The translations under genes and the position numbers were made by a program. From positions 335,674-399,673 of the forward strand of contig CAWHTU010000014.1 in NCBI GenBank assembly GCA_963832305.1: a stretch of DNA of 64,000 bases, in the 5' to 3' direction. This DNA comes from Roseiarcus sp963832305 (GTDB lineage Bacteria; Pseudomonadota; Alphaproteobacteria; Rhizobiales; Beijerinckiaceae). Below are positions 28,779 through 37,561 of the stretch, piece by piece. Each line of letters starts with the position of its first letter. Within the stretch, counting starts at the first letter, position 1. The notes beneath the pieces are model-generated. The model did no database searches, was not told the origin of the DNA, and was given only the letters and a program-made list of their open reading frames with translations.

Positions 28779-28822
28779 TTGGAGTGCCAGCCAAGCGAAC
28801 GCTGCTTTTGCGTCGGCCTGCC

Positions 28823-29776
28823 TTATTTCTTGCCCTGACGTTCTTTCAGCTCCGCCCAGAAGGCGTCGACGTTGTCCTTGTTGATGATCTTGGTCGGGAT
28901 GATGATGAGGCCGTTCGCGGGAATGAACGATTTATCCCCTTCGAGATACTTCGCCATGTCCTTCATGCCCTGATAGCCCCACTCATAGGGCTGCTGGACG
29001 ACGGTCGAGGCCACGGTGCCTTCCTTGACGCCGCCGAGCGTGATCGGATCCTCGTCGAAGCCGACGATCGTGATCTTTCCGAGTTTGCCGGCTTCCTTTA
29101 GCGCCTCATAGATGCGGGGCGTATTGTAGGAATAATAGCCGACCATGCAGTCGATCTCGGGATGCGCGGTCAGCGTGTCCTCGACATTGCGCTTGGCGCG
29201 GGTCTGGTCGCCGTCGTCGGCGCGAACGTCGACTTGTACGATCTTCGAGCCCTTGATCGTCTCATTGAAACCCTCGATGCGCTCGCGGGCGTTGTCCGCG
29301 CCGGGCAGGCCGACGAAGCCCATGCATTTGCCGCCGTTCGGCATTGCTTTCAGCGCGATCTCGCCGGCCTGCTTGCCCGCATCGACGTTGCTCGAGCCGA
29401 TATAAGCGACGCGGTTGCTCTTGGGCGCGTCGCTGTCGGTGGTGAACAGCGCCACCTGCTTGCCGACACGGTCGAGGGCGTCGGTCATCGTCTTGGGATC
29501 GACCGCGCTCACCATGATGCCGGAGACGCCGGCCGCGACGAGGTCGTCCATCACGCGCGTCTGAATCGCGGCGGTCCCCTGCTCGGGATATTTGAAGTCG
29601 AGCTTGTAATTCGGCAGTTCGCCCTGCGCCTTCTTGACGCCGGCCTCGGCGGCCTTCCAGAAGTCTGACGGGACGTTCACGACGAAAACAAGCGTCTTCT
29701 TGTCCGCCGCCTGAACCGATCCGACGAAAGCAAGCAGCGCAGCCGCGGTGACGCCGGCTAATAGAACTCTTTTCAT
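28823..29776 (-). CDS. Periplasmic sugar-binding protein of the ABC importer (peripla_BP_4 type)
   Basis: The 317-residue product begins MKRVLLAGVTAAALLAFVGSVQAADKK, a signal peptide with cleavage after VQA. The mature part is a type I periplasmic binding fold: TLVFVVNVPSDFWKAAEAGVKKAQ, ISMVSAVDPKTMTDAL-like hinge region, NVEDTLTAHPEIDCMVGYYSYNTPRIYEAL, and IVGFDEDPITLGGVKEG. ATG 29776 has GGAGG upstream; a frame starting 35 codons earlier lacks a signal peptide at its start. It is the first gene of the operon and defines the transporter's substrate, probably a pentose or hexose. Confidence 0.92.
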   Translation of the reverse strand: MKRVLLAGVTAAALLAFVGSVQAADKKTLVFVVNVPSDFWKAAEAGVKKAQGELPNYKLDFKYPEQGTAAIQTRVMDDLVAAGVSGIMVSAVDPKTMTDALDRVGKQVALFTTDSDAPKSNRVAYIGSSNVDAGKQAGEIALKAMPNGGKCMGFVGLPGADNARERIEGFNETIKGSKIVQVDVRADDGDQTRAKRNVEDTLTAHPEIDCMVGYYSYNTPRIYEALKEAGKLGKITIVGFDEDPITLGGVKEGTVASTVVQQPYEWGYQGMKDMAKYLEGDKSFIPANGLIIIPTKIINKDNVDAFWAELKERQGKK

Positions 29777-29948
29777 TCGATTTCCTCCCTGGGACATCCG
29801 AAACAGCAAGTTTGGCGCTGTCGAACGCCTTCGCATTTCGAGCCTCTGGCCGGCCCTGGACGGGTGATTTCCTAAAGTCACGCTCGGACGCGGTCAAGCG
29901 CGGGGCAATGACACGCTTGGAAAATCGAGCCTCCCGGGCGGCTTTCGC

Positions 29949-30782
29949 TCACTCGGCGAGCGTCAGTCCGACGCCGTCGGCGCTCAGGGTCCGCCCGCCG
30001 GCGGCCGCGTCCTCGACCCGGTCGAGCCTCAGAAGCGCGAGCGCTTCGCGCCCCGACGACGACCCGAGCACGCCGACCGCAAGCTCGCGGTCCACGATGA
30101 GCGCGCCCGGCGTCGGCGGCGGACCCGCCAGCTTGACGCGCACGATGCGCCGGCGCGTGGTTCCGCGATGCTTCATCCGCGAAACGACCTCCTGCCCGAC
30201 ATAGCAGCCCTTGTCGAAATCGACGCCGTGCAACAGGTCGAGGTTGACGTCGTGCGGGAAGGCGTCGCCATAGGCGAAATCGAGCCCGCCCTTCGGCGCG
30301 ACGGCGCTGATGCGCAAGCCCTCGTACTCGTTGACGTGCTCCGCCCCAAGGGCGGCTGCGGTCGGGCGAGGCAGAATCGCCCGCCAGCCCAGGCGCGGAT
30401 CGCGCGGATCGGCGTAGAGAAGGGCGCCCTCGATCGCCGTTGGTTCGCCGCCCCAGAAGGCGGCGACGGCGCGAGTGGCGCTCTCGTCGGCGACCGCGAC
30501 CTTGGCGCGCAGCTTATAGAATCCGAGCCGCTTGGCGAGTTCGGGCGCCTGTGCGGCCGCACAATCGAGGAAATAGGCCGCGCCGCCGGCGCCGGGCGTG
30601 CGCACGACGATCATGTCGAACAGAATCTTGCCCTGCGGCGTGAGCAGCGCCGCATAGGCCGCTTCGCCCGGCTCGAGCCGCTCGACGTCGTTGGTCAAGA
30701 GACCCTGGAGAAAGCCGGCCGCGTCCGCGCCGCTGACCGAAACGACGCCGCGATCCGCGAGAGAAGCCGCTTTCTTGCTCAT
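29949..30782 (-). CDS. ygfZ: Folate-binding protein YgfZ (iron-sulfur protein repair/assembly)
   Basis: The 277-residue protein is related to the T-protein of glycine cleavage and binds tetrahydrofolate. The family signature K-G-C-Y-V-G-Q-E is intact in FDKGCYVGQEVVSRMKHRG (about residue 188-206), and the start shows VVSVSGADAAGFLQGLLTNDV. YgfZ helps maintain certain Fe-S enzymes, such as MiaB, under oxidative stress. ATG 30782 is chosen at the start of homology; the longer frame to 31004 adds unrelated sequence antisense to the dihydroorotase. It is divergent from that gene with an 82-base gap. Confidence 0.92.
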   Translation of the reverse strand: MSKKAASLADRGVVSVSGADAAGFLQGLLTNDVERLEPGEAAYAALLTPQGKILFDMIVVRTPGAGGAAYFLDCAAAQAPELAKRLGFYKLRAKVAVADESATRAVAAFWGGEPTAIEGALLYADPRDPRLGWRAILPRPTAAALGAEHVNEYEGLRISAVAPKGGLDFAYGDAFPHDVNLDLLHGVDFDKGCYVGQEVVSRMKHRGTTRRRIVRVKLAGPPPTPGALIVDRELAVGVLGSSSGREALALLRLDRVEDAAAGGRTLSADGVGLTLAE

Positions 30783-30864
30783 GTCTTCGCCTCCGGTCGC
30801 GCTTGCGGGGAACGATACTGTCAAATAGGCCGCTTTCGCGCCGCTGCAAGAAAGGAATAAGGCC

Positions 30865-32181
30865 ATGCCGCCGGGTTTCGATTGCGTCCTCCTGAACGGA
30901 ACCGTGGTCAACCACGACGGGATCGGCGCGCGCGACATCGGCGTTCGCGACGGGCGCGTCGCCGGGATTGGCGCCCTGGGCGCCGCGGCCGCGGCCGAGC
31001 GCATCGATTGCCGCGGCCTTCACATTCTTCCCGGCGTCATCGATTCCCAGGTCCATTTTCGCGAGCCGGGCCTCGTTCACAAGGAGGATCTCGAGACCGG
31101 TTCGCGCGCCGCCGTGCTCGGCGGCGTGACCGCGGTGTTCGAAATGCCCAATACCGATCCGACGACGACCAGCGCCGAGGCCGTCGCCGACAAGCTTGCC
31201 CGGGCGAAGGGCCGCATGCATTGCGACTTCGCATTCTGGGTCGGCGGCACGCATGACAACCTCGCCGATCTGCCCGAATTCGAGCGACTGCCGGGCGCGG
31301 CCGGAATCAAGGTGTTCATGGGCTCATCGACCGGACGCCTCCTGGTCGCGGACGACGCGGGGGTGCTGGCGATCCTCAAGCGTATCCGCCGCCGCGCCGC
31401 GTTCCACAGCGAGGACGAGGCGCGACTCAATGAGCGCAAGGCTCTCCGCGTCGCCGGCGACCCGTCCTCCCATCCCGTCTGGCGCGATGAGATCGCAGCC
31501 CTGCGCTCGACCGAGCGCCTCATCCGCCTCGCGCGCGAGGCGCGGGCCCAAGTGCACGTCCTGCACGTCTCGACCCGCGAGGAGACGGAGTTCCTGGCCG
31601 GCGCCAAGGACGTCGCCAGCTGCGAGGCGACGCCGCATCACCTGACGCTGAGCGCCGAGGACTACCCGCGCCTTGGGACAAAAATGCAGATGAACCCGCC
31701 GGTGCGCGGCCGGGACCATCGCGACGCGATCTGGCGCGGCCTTCAGGCGGGCGTCGTCGACGTCCTCGGCTCCGACCATGCGCCCCACACGCTGGAAGAG
31801 AAGGCGAGACCCTATCCCGAGAGCCCGTCCGGCATGATCGGCGTCCAGACGCTCGTTCCGATCATGCTGGACCACGTCAACGCCGGGAGGCTCACCCTCG
31901 AGCGGTTCGTCGATCTGACCAGCGCCGGACCCCAGCGCCTCTTCGGGATCGCAGGCAAGGGCCGCATCGCCGCCGGCTACGACGCCGATTTCACGATCGT
32001 CGATCTCAAGCGCCGCGAGACCATTCTCGATTCCTGGATCGCTTCGCGCTCGCGCTGGACCCCCTACGACGGACGGGTGGTGACGGGATGGCCGGTCGGG
32101 ACCTTCGTGCGCGGCCGCCGGGTGATGTGGGAGGGCGAACTGACTGGGCCATCAGCGGGCGAGGCGGTGCGGTTCGGGTGA
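30865..32181 (+). CDS. pyrC: Dihydroorotase family amidohydrolase
   Basis: The 438-residue cyclic amidohydrolase matches the type annotated as dihydroorotase in Rhizobiales, the third step of pyrimidine synthesis. Visible motifs are LPGVIDSQVHFREPGLVHKEDL, EMPNTDPTT, GIKVFMGSSTG (the lysine that is carbamylated in the family), ECEATPHHLTL-like SCEATPHHLTLSAEDY, and GSDHAPHTLEEK with the catalytic Asp. The first metal motif reads D-S-Q-V-H rather than the usual H-x-H, so one histidine ligand is Gln. I recall that this variant is conserved in related bacteria. No pyrB is adjacent, so another hydantoinase/ureide activity is possible. Confidence 0.82.
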   Translation: MPPGFDCVLLNGTVVNHDGIGARDIGVRDGRVAGIGALGAAAAAERIDCRGLHILPGVIDSQVHFREPGLVHKEDLETGSRAAVLGGVTAVFEMPNTDPTTTSAEAVADKLARAKGRMHCDFAFWVGGTHDNLADLPEFERLPGAAGIKVFMGSSTGRLLVADDAGVLAILKRIRRRAAFHSEDEARLNERKALRVAGDPSSHPVWRDEIAALRSTERLIRLAREARAQVHVLHVSTREETEFLAGAKDVASCEATPHHLTLSAEDYPRLGTKMQMNPPVRGRDHRDAIWRGLQAGVVDVLGSDHAPHTLEEKARPYPESPSGMIGVQTLVPIMLDHVNAGRLTLERFVDLTSAGPQRLFGIAGKGRIAAGYDADFTIVDLKRRETILDSWIASRSRWTPYDGRVVTGWPVGTFVRGRRVMWEGELTGPSAGEAVRFG

Positions 32182-32197
32182 CGGCCACGGTTGCGCG

Positions 32198-32668
32198 CTA
32201 GCCGCGCAACACTGGTTGCCTTCGCCGGACCGGCGAGGACTGTATGATCGATGTGCTCGTCTGCGCGAACGGAAGCAATCGGTCGATGACGCGTTCGAGA
32301 TCATCGACGCGGGGCACAAAGACTTTTGCAACAAAGCAATCCTCACCCGTCACGCGATCGCACTCGATGATCTCGGGGATATCGGCCAAGAGCTGGCTCA
32401 CGCGCTGCAATTCGCCCATCGTCGGACGGATGCGGATATAGGCCCCAATTCCAAGCCCGAGCGCCGTTGGATCGAGCCGGACTGTAAATCGGATGATAAC
32501 GCCCAAATCTTCGAGGCGTTTCATTCGGTCGGATGTGCTTTGCGGCGAGAGCCCGATCAGCCTCGCGAGATCGGCGGTCGACGTGCGCGCATTGCGGTCG
32601 AGCGCCTCGATGAGCCGCCGGTCGTTTTCATCAAGATCGACGGTCTCGATTCTGCGGTGATTTCGCAT
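32198..32668 (-). CDS. Lrp/AsnC family transcriptional regulator
   Basis: About 156 residues. The N-terminal winged helix-turn-helix is DLDENDRRLIEALDRNARTSTADLARLIGLSPQSTSDRMKRLEDLGVI, followed by the RAM ligand-binding domain GAYIRIRPTMGELQRVSQLLADIPEIIECDRVTGEDCFVAKVFV. ATG 32668 has GGAGGA just upstream and is preferred to the ATG at 32686. It is divergent from an EamA exporter with under 100 bases between, the classic layout in which an Lrp-type sensor controls an amino acid exporter. Ligand unknown. Confidence 0.92.
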   Translation of the reverse strand: MRNHRRIETVDLDENDRRLIEALDRNARTSTADLARLIGLSPQSTSDRMKRLEDLGVIIRFTVRLDPTALGLGIGAYIRIRPTMGELQRVSQLLADIPEIIECDRVTGEDCFVAKVFVPRVDDLERVIDRLLPFAQTSTSIIQSSPVRRRQPVLRG

Positions 32669-32753
32669 TCTCTCCTCCGAAAACATCGCTCACGATACCA
32701 TATCCCCCATGAATCTCAGTCGTCATTCGCCGTGGGGCTGTCAATATCCCGGA

Positions 32754-33626
32754 ATGACGGAACTCGTTCACTTCTCGCCCACGAGACTGGCCGATCGCGC
32801 GCCTCCGCACGCGTTCTTTATGGTCAGTGCGCTTTTCCACTACCTCGGCCCTTCGTTCGCTGTCCTGCTTTTCAGCCATGTCGGCGTGCTTGGCGTGGCT
32901 TGGCTGAGGATCGCCTCGGCCGCGGTCGTCTTCGCGGCGTGGCGACGCCCGTGGCGGAGCGTCGTCCGCGCGGATCGCCGCTCTCGCCTATTGGTCGTCG
33001 CTCTTGGGACGACGCTTGGGCTCATGAATTCCGTGTTTTACCTGGCGATCGCCCGGATGCCGCTGGCGACCGTCGCCGCGATCGAGTTTGTGCCGACCAT
33101 CGCCATAGCGCTGATCGGCGTGCGGTCCGTCCGCAACGTCGCCGCCTTGCTCGTCGCCGTCGCCGGCGTCTCCCTGCTGATCGGCTTCCAGTGGTCAGGC
33201 GATAAGCTCGGCGTCCTTCTCGCCGTCGCCAACGCCGGTCTGTTTGGCGGCTATATCGTGATCGGCCACGCCATTTCTCGCGCCGGCGGAGCGAGCGGAA
33301 TTGATCGCCTTGGAGCGGCGATGCTGATCGCGCTCATCGTCGCGATGCCGATTGGCGCTGCTGACGTCGCGCCTGTGCTGTCCAGACCTGCGCTGATCCT
33401 CGCCGGAATTGGCGTAGGCGTATCGTCCTCGGTCATCCCCTACGTTTGCGATCAACTCGCCATGGCGCGGCTGCCCCGCGCCACCTTCGCGCTGATGCTT
33501 ACCCTCCTGCCGGCGACGGCGACTGTTGTCGGGGCGGTTGTTCTCGCCCAAATCCCGACCGTGGCGGAGACTGTGGGGATCCTGCTCGTCGCGGCCGGCG
33601 TCTATATGCACAAGCCTCCACAATAA
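32754..33626 (+). CDS. EamA/RhtA-like amino acid or metabolite exporter
   Basis: The 290-residue protein has about ten membrane helices in two EamA repeats, beginning ALFHYLGPSFAVLLFSHVGVLGVAWLRIASAAVVFAAWRRP, similar to the threonine/homoserine exporter RhtA, and including YLAIARMPLATVAAIEFVPTIAIALIG and a C-terminal QLAMARLPRATFALMLTLLPATATVVGAVVLAQIP. Another ATG at 32709 is possible; neither has a strong ribosome binding site. The adjacent divergent Lrp regulator suggests export of an amino acid that the regulator senses. Confidence 0.87.
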   Translation: MTELVHFSPTRLADRAPPHAFFMVSALFHYLGPSFAVLLFSHVGVLGVAWLRIASAAVVFAAWRRPWRSVVRADRRSRLLVVALGTTLGLMNSVFYLAIARMPLATVAAIEFVPTIAIALIGVRSVRNVAALLVAVAGVSLLIGFQWSGDKLGVLLAVANAGLFGGYIVIGHAISRAGGASGIDRLGAAMLIALIVAMPIGAADVAPVLSRPALILAGIGVGVSSSVIPYVCDQLAMARLPRATFALMLTLLPATATVVGAVVLAQIPTVAETVGILLVAAGVYMHKPPQ

Positions 33627-33648
33627 GGCTGGCCGCGCGGCCTCCGCG

Positions 33649-34128
33649 TCAGGCGGCGCCCATCACCTGCATCGTAAGCCAGGTCGCCGCCAGCGCCGGC
33701 TTGTGGGCTCCCTCGATCTCGACGCTCGCCTCATAGGTCAATTGCCATTCGCGCGCCGAGCGCGCCGTCACCGCCTGCAAGGTGAAATGCCCGCGCACCC
33801 GGCTTCCCGAGCGCACGGGATGGATAAAGCGCACCTTGTCGAAGCCGTAGTTCACGCCATGGACGGCGCCCTCAATTCTGGGCAGCGCGCTATAGGCCAT
33901 GGTCGAAAGCAGTGAGAGGGTGAGGAAGCCGTGGGCGACCGTGCCCCCGAACGCGGTCGCTCTCGCCCGCTCGGGGTCGACATGGATGAACTGCTCGTCT
34001 TCGGTGACCTTGGCGAAGGCGTCGATCCGCCCCTGATCGACGGTCAGCCAGCGGGAGACGAAGCTCTTCCCGACCATCGCCTCAAGGTCGCCCGCGGGAA
34101 CCTTCTTGACGTCCGCCCAATCGTTCAT
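33649..34128 (-). CDS. MaoC-like dehydratase (NodN family)
   Basis: The 159-residue hot-dog-fold protein carries the hydratase motif DEQFIHVDPERARATAFGGTVAHGFLTLSLLSTM, with the catalytic Asp and His of (R)-specific enoyl hydratases. The N-terminus MNDWADVKKVPAGDLEAMVGKSFVSRWLTVDQGRIDAFAKVT is typical of NodN-like members. Its start ATG 34128 overlaps the stop of the SDR upstream by four bases, so the two are coupled and may act in sequence on a hydroxyacyl/enoyl-CoA intermediate. Substrate unknown. Confidence 0.9.
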   Translation of the reverse strand: MNDWADVKKVPAGDLEAMVGKSFVSRWLTVDQGRIDAFAKVTEDEQFIHVDPERARATAFGGTVAHGFLTLSLLSTMAYSALPRIEGAVHGVNYGFDKVRFIHPVRSGSRVRGHFTLQAVTARSAREWQLTYEASVEIEGAHKPALAATWLTMQVMGAA

Positions 34129-34937
34129 GTCTCGCCTCCGAACATCGATGGCGGCGGGGCGACCGCAACCCCGCCGTCGACCGGCAGGATCGCGCCGGTC
34201 GTGTAGGCGCCGCCCCGCCCGGTCAGGAAGAGGATCGCGCCGGCAATGTCGTCTTCGCGGCCGAGCCGGCGCATCGGCACGGTTCTCGCTCCGCGCGCCG
34301 CCCCCGCTTTGTCGCCGATCGCGAACCGCGTCATGTGGGTTGCAAACGGCCCCGGCGCGATGGCGTTGACCGTCACCTGCCGGCCGGCGAGCTCCTGGGC
34401 GAGAATACGGGTCAGGTGATGCACGGCCGCCTTCGAGGCGGAATAGGCGTAAGCGGTTTCGGCGCCGGTCGCCGTGCCCATCACCGAGCCGAGGTTGACG
34501 ATCGTCGACGGCCGTTCGGCGTTGGCCGAGGCGAAAAGCATCGGCGCGAGATCGCGGGTGAGCGAGAACAGGCCAGCGACGTTGACGCTCATCACCCGGT
34601 CCCAGGCCTTCCAGGGATAGGTTTCGAACGGCTCGCCCCAGGTCAGGCCGGCATTGTTGACGAGAATGTGCAAGACGTCCGTGCGCCTGCGGGTCTCCGC
34701 CGCCACCGCCCCGACTCCCGCTTCGTTCGCCACCGTGCCGCCGAAGCCCTCGCATGGGCCTAGAGCGGAAAGCTCGTGCGCCGCCTGCTCGCAGGCCTCG
34801 GCCTTGCGCGAGGCGATCAAGACCCGGGCGCCGGCGCGAAGCAGCGCCTCGGCGCAAATCCGTCCGAGGCCGGTCGCCCCGCCGGTCACCAGCGCGGTGC
34901 GGCCCTCGACGGAAAAAAGCTGGTTTGCGCTCAACAT
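34125..34937 (-). CDS. Short-chain dehydrogenase/reductase
   Basis: The 270-residue enzyme has the cofactor motif ALVTGGATGLGRICAEALL, VNNAGLTWGEPF, the catalytic Ser in VNLGSVMGTATG, YSASKAAVHHLTRILAQEL (YxxxK) and the C-terminal GGAYTTGAILPVDGGVAV. ATG 34937 follows AGGGAG and is preferred over the upstream start at 34973. It is the first gene of a two-gene unit with the MaoC dehydratase; together they resemble a hydroxyacyl-CoA handling module. Substrate unknown. Confidence 0.9.
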   Translation of the reverse strand: MLSANQLFSVEGRTALVTGGATGLGRICAEALLRAGARVLIASRKAEACEQAAHELSALGPCEGFGGTVANEAGVGAVAAETRRRTDVLHILVNNAGLTWGEPFETYPWKAWDRVMSVNVAGLFSLTRDLAPMLFASANAERPSTIVNLGSVMGTATGAETAYAYSASKAAVHHLTRILAQELAGRQVTVNAIAPGPFATHMTRFAIGDKAGAARGARTVPMRRLGREDDIAGAILFLTGRGGAYTTGAILPVDGGVAVAPPPSMFGGET

Positions 34938-35086
34938 GGCTCCCTGCGACGGTCGCGTTTTGCTAAGGACCATAGCAATTCCGCGGCGAGGGCCAAACCA
35001 CCGGCGCCGGTCGCCGCTGACTGGCGAATATTCTGGCCGCGGGCCATGTCTGGCGCTCGGCCGCTTCGCATCGAGGGGAACGGACG

Positions 35087-35647
35087 ATGGTGGGAGAGAC
35101 GCCGCTGCGCTTCGTGGTCATGGTCGGGAGCCTGCGGAAAGGCTCCTTCAACGCGGCGATCGCCCGCGCCCTGCCCCTGCTCGCGCCGGAAGGCGTTTCG
35201 ATCACGCCGCTCGGGTCGGTCGGCGACTTCCCGCTCTATAACCACGATGTCCAGCTTGAGGGCTTTCCGGGTGTCGTCCCGGAAATGGCGGACGCGATTC
35301 GGGCCGCGGACGGCGTAATCATCGTCACGCCGGAGTATAACCACACGATTCCCGGCGCCCTGAAAAACGCAATCGACTGGATCTCCCGTCTGCCCGATCA
35401 GCCTTTCGCCGCCAAGCCGGTCGCGCTGGAGAGCGCGTCGCAGGGACTTTGGGGCGGGTTGCGCGCCCAACTCGCCTTGCGCCAGATGTTCGTTTATCTC
35501 GACGGCCGCCTGCTCCAAAAGCCCGAGGTCATCATTCCGCAGGTCCAAACCAAGGTCGACCCCTCGACCGGCGAACTGACCGATCCGGCGACGCGCGGCT
35601 TCATCGCCGACCAGCTCAAGGCCTTCGCCGCTTTCGTCCGGCGTTGA
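35087..35647 (+). CDS. NAD(P)H-dependent FMN reductase / quinone reductase (ChrR-like)
   Basis: The 186-residue flavodoxin-like protein has the FMN phosphate loop VVMVGSLRKGSFNAAIARAL (10-29) and the family signature IIVTPEYNHTIPGALKNAIDWISR (99-122), with PVALESASQGLWGGLRAQLALRQM after it. Relatives reduce quinones, azo compounds or chromate with NADPH and protect against redox stress. ATG 35087 has GAGGGGA upstream. It is followed after 55 bases by a nitrilase-family gene on the same strand, so co-transcription is possible. Confidence 0.92.
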   Translation: MVGETPLRFVVMVGSLRKGSFNAAIARALPLLAPEGVSITPLGSVGDFPLYNHDVQLEGFPGVVPEMADAIRAADGVIIVTPEYNHTIPGALKNAIDWISRLPDQPFAAKPVALESASQGLWGGLRAQLALRQMFVYLDGRLLQKPEVIIPQVQTKVDPSTGELTDPATRGFIADQLKAFAAFVRR

Positions 35648-35702
35648 CGGGAGAAACGGCGCCGACCACATTGGCAAAGCCGCCCACGGGAAGCAGCCGC
35701 TC

Positions 35703-36530
35703 ATGAAAGTCTCGCTCATCCAGATGAATTCGATCGCCGACAAGGCCGCCAATATCGCGGCGGCCGAGGCGCTGATCGAGCGCGCCGTCGCCGAGGAGGG
35801 GCCGGACTGGGTGCTCTTGCCGGAACAGTTCGACTGGGCCGGCGGCTCGCGGGCGGAGAAGCTCGCCAGCGCCGAGCGGCTGCCCGGCGGCCCGGCCTAT
35901 GCGATGGCGCAAGGCCAGGCGGTCAAGCATCGCATCTTCGTTCATGCCGGGTCGATCATGGAGAGGATCGACGGCGAGGACCGCTACCACAACACCTCCG
36001 TCGTCTTTAATCGCGAGGGCGAGGAGATCGCCCGCTACCGCAAGATCCATTTGTTTGATGTGACCACCCCGGATGGAGCCGCCTACAAGGAAAGTGCGAC
36101 GGTCAAGGCGGGCGATCAGGTCGTCACCTACGATTGCGAAGGGGTCACGGTCGGCTGCTCGATCTGCTACGACCTGCGCTTTCCCGACCTCTTCCAGGCG
36201 CTGGCGGAGAAGGGCGCCGAGATGATCGCGATGCCGGCCGCCTTCACCATGCAGACCGGCAAGGATCACTGGGAGGTGCTGCTCCGCGCCCGCGCGATCG
36301 AGACCGAGGCTTATGTCTGCGCCAGCGCCCAGACCGGGTCGTTTACGGTCGGCAATGAGAGCCGCCAGACATATGGCCATTCGCTAATCGCCGATCCCTG
36401 GGGCCACGTGGTGGCCAAGGCCTCGGACGGGGTTGGGATCGTCTCGGCCCGGATAGACCCGGCGAGGGTCAAGAAGGTGCGCGAGATGATTCCGGTGGCG
36501 GAGCATAAGGTTAAGATCGCTCGAAACTAG
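35703..36530 (+). CDS. Carbon-nitrogen hydrolase (nitrilase superfamily amidase, Nit2/omega-amidase-like)
   Basis: The 275-residue protein shows the complete catalytic triad of the superfamily: Glu41 in VLLPEQFDW, Lys114 in RYRKIHLFDV, and Cys155 in GCSICYDLRFPDLFQAL. The KIHLFDV and CYDLRFP contexts match the Nit1/Nit2 group, which hydrolyse deaminated glutathione or alpha-keto-acid amides such as alpha-ketoglutaramate. ATG 35703 begins the conserved MKVSLIQMNS. Exact substrate cannot be fixed from sequence. Confidence 0.92.
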   Translation: MKVSLIQMNSIADKAANIAAAEALIERAVAEEGPDWVLLPEQFDWAGGSRAEKLASAERLPGGPAYAMAQGQAVKHRIFVHAGSIMERIDGEDRYHNTSVVFNREGEEIARYRKIHLFDVTTPDGAAYKESATVKAGDQVVTYDCEGVTVGCSICYDLRFPDLFQALAEKGAEMIAMPAAFTMQTGKDHWEVLLRARAIETEAYVCASAQTGSFTVGNESRQTYGHSLIADPWGHVVAKASDGVGIVSARIDPARVKKVREMIPVAEHKVKIARN

Positions 36531-36539
36531 AGCGCGGCC

Positions 36540-37561
36540 CTAAGCTGGCACGAGATAGGGAAACTTGTCGGCCCGTTGGTTCTTGGCGACCGAGGGCTTG
36601 AGGCCGGAGGGAATAGCCGTTCCAGAGACGAGGGACAGCATGACTTCGGGCGCGTTGTCCGCCATCGTCCGGCCATTGCGGACGGCGAACCCGAATGTCG
36701 CGGGCGTCCCTATGACGTAGGGCAGGACATCGGGGAAAAGCTGCCGGGCCACCGTCTCGCCGCAGCCCTTTGGGTCGGCTGAGGTTCCGCTGGCCGCGAC
36801 GACGGCGGCGATATGCTCCGCGATGTGCTTGCCTTCCGCGGCAAAGTCCTTGGACGGGTGCCGGGTGTTGGCAGGATTTGCGAAATGTGTGTCGTCCGGC
36901 CAGAAGATCGGCCACATCATGGGAAAGCCGCCGCGGTTAATTTGGCGCCAGCCGCCGGCGTCCGTCGCGAGTTTGGTGGCGCACCAGACGCCGATGCGGG
37001 CGCCGGGTTTGAGCTCAGGATGTCCATGGGAGATCTCGAGCGCGATCGATTCGACCGTCGTGCCGGCGAAGCTGTTTTTCGCGGCCTCGGGGCGCCAGGC
37101 TGAAAGATCGACTGCGTTCCGTCTCTTACCGCTCCGTTCACCTTTGCAAGCAGCGAGAGGTCGATGTAGAACGAGTCAGCGGCGCGCCCTGCCCACAGGC
37201 CGACGCCCCCGGCGCTGGCCGGCTCGCCGGTCCTGCCCTCGAGCACAAGCTGGCCGGTCGCCGAGTCCTCTCGCGCCTCGGGCCCAGTGAGAACGTGGAG
37301 CCTCATCGCTTGCCGTCCGTCCGCGGCCGGCTCGCCGAAGGAAATGCGATAGGTCAGGGTTTCGAAATCGGCCCTGTCGAAGTGCGCCTTGAACTCGTAG
37401 CGCGCCTCGTGGTGAAAGCCCGGCTTTACGTGGACTCCTGTAATATTCGAATTGACGTCCATGATGAGCACGGTGCTGCCGGCGCCCTGGAAAACATAGA
37501 GGTCGTCGATAAAGAGCTGGCCGTTCTGAGCTGCGAGCGGGGTATCGAGATGATGAGACAT
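36540..37561 (-). pseudogene. DUF4331 family protein, interrupted by one apparent frameshift
   Basis: The gene starts at ATG 37561 after GGAGGG with MSHHLDTPLAAQNGQLFIDDLYVFQGAGSTVLIMDVN and reads well through SFYIDLSLLAKVNGAVRDGT. There one missing base at about 37113 moves the sequence to the frame that continues VDLSAWRPEAAKNSFAGTTVES, RIGVWCATKLATDAGGWRQIN, PMMWPIFWPDDTHFANPANTRHPSKDFAAEGKHIAEH and ends LVPA at 36540. Joined, it is about 340 residues, as expected for this family of unknown function. Without correction the first part runs on in the wrong frame to a stop near 36917. Confidence 0.78.

Noticed and set aside
29895..29919. CAAGCG-N13-CGCTTG upstream of the sugar-binding-protein gene, considered as a LacI-type operator
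   Set aside because: Six-base arms with a 13-base spacer are expected by chance in such DNA, and no regulator gene lies nearby.
33649..34857. Long 402-codon frame covering the MaoC gene and antisense-frame part of the SDR, considered as a fusion protein
   Set aside because: Only the last 159 codons match MaoC, with their own ATG overlapping the SDR stop; the upstream part is an out-of-frame reading of the SDR gene.
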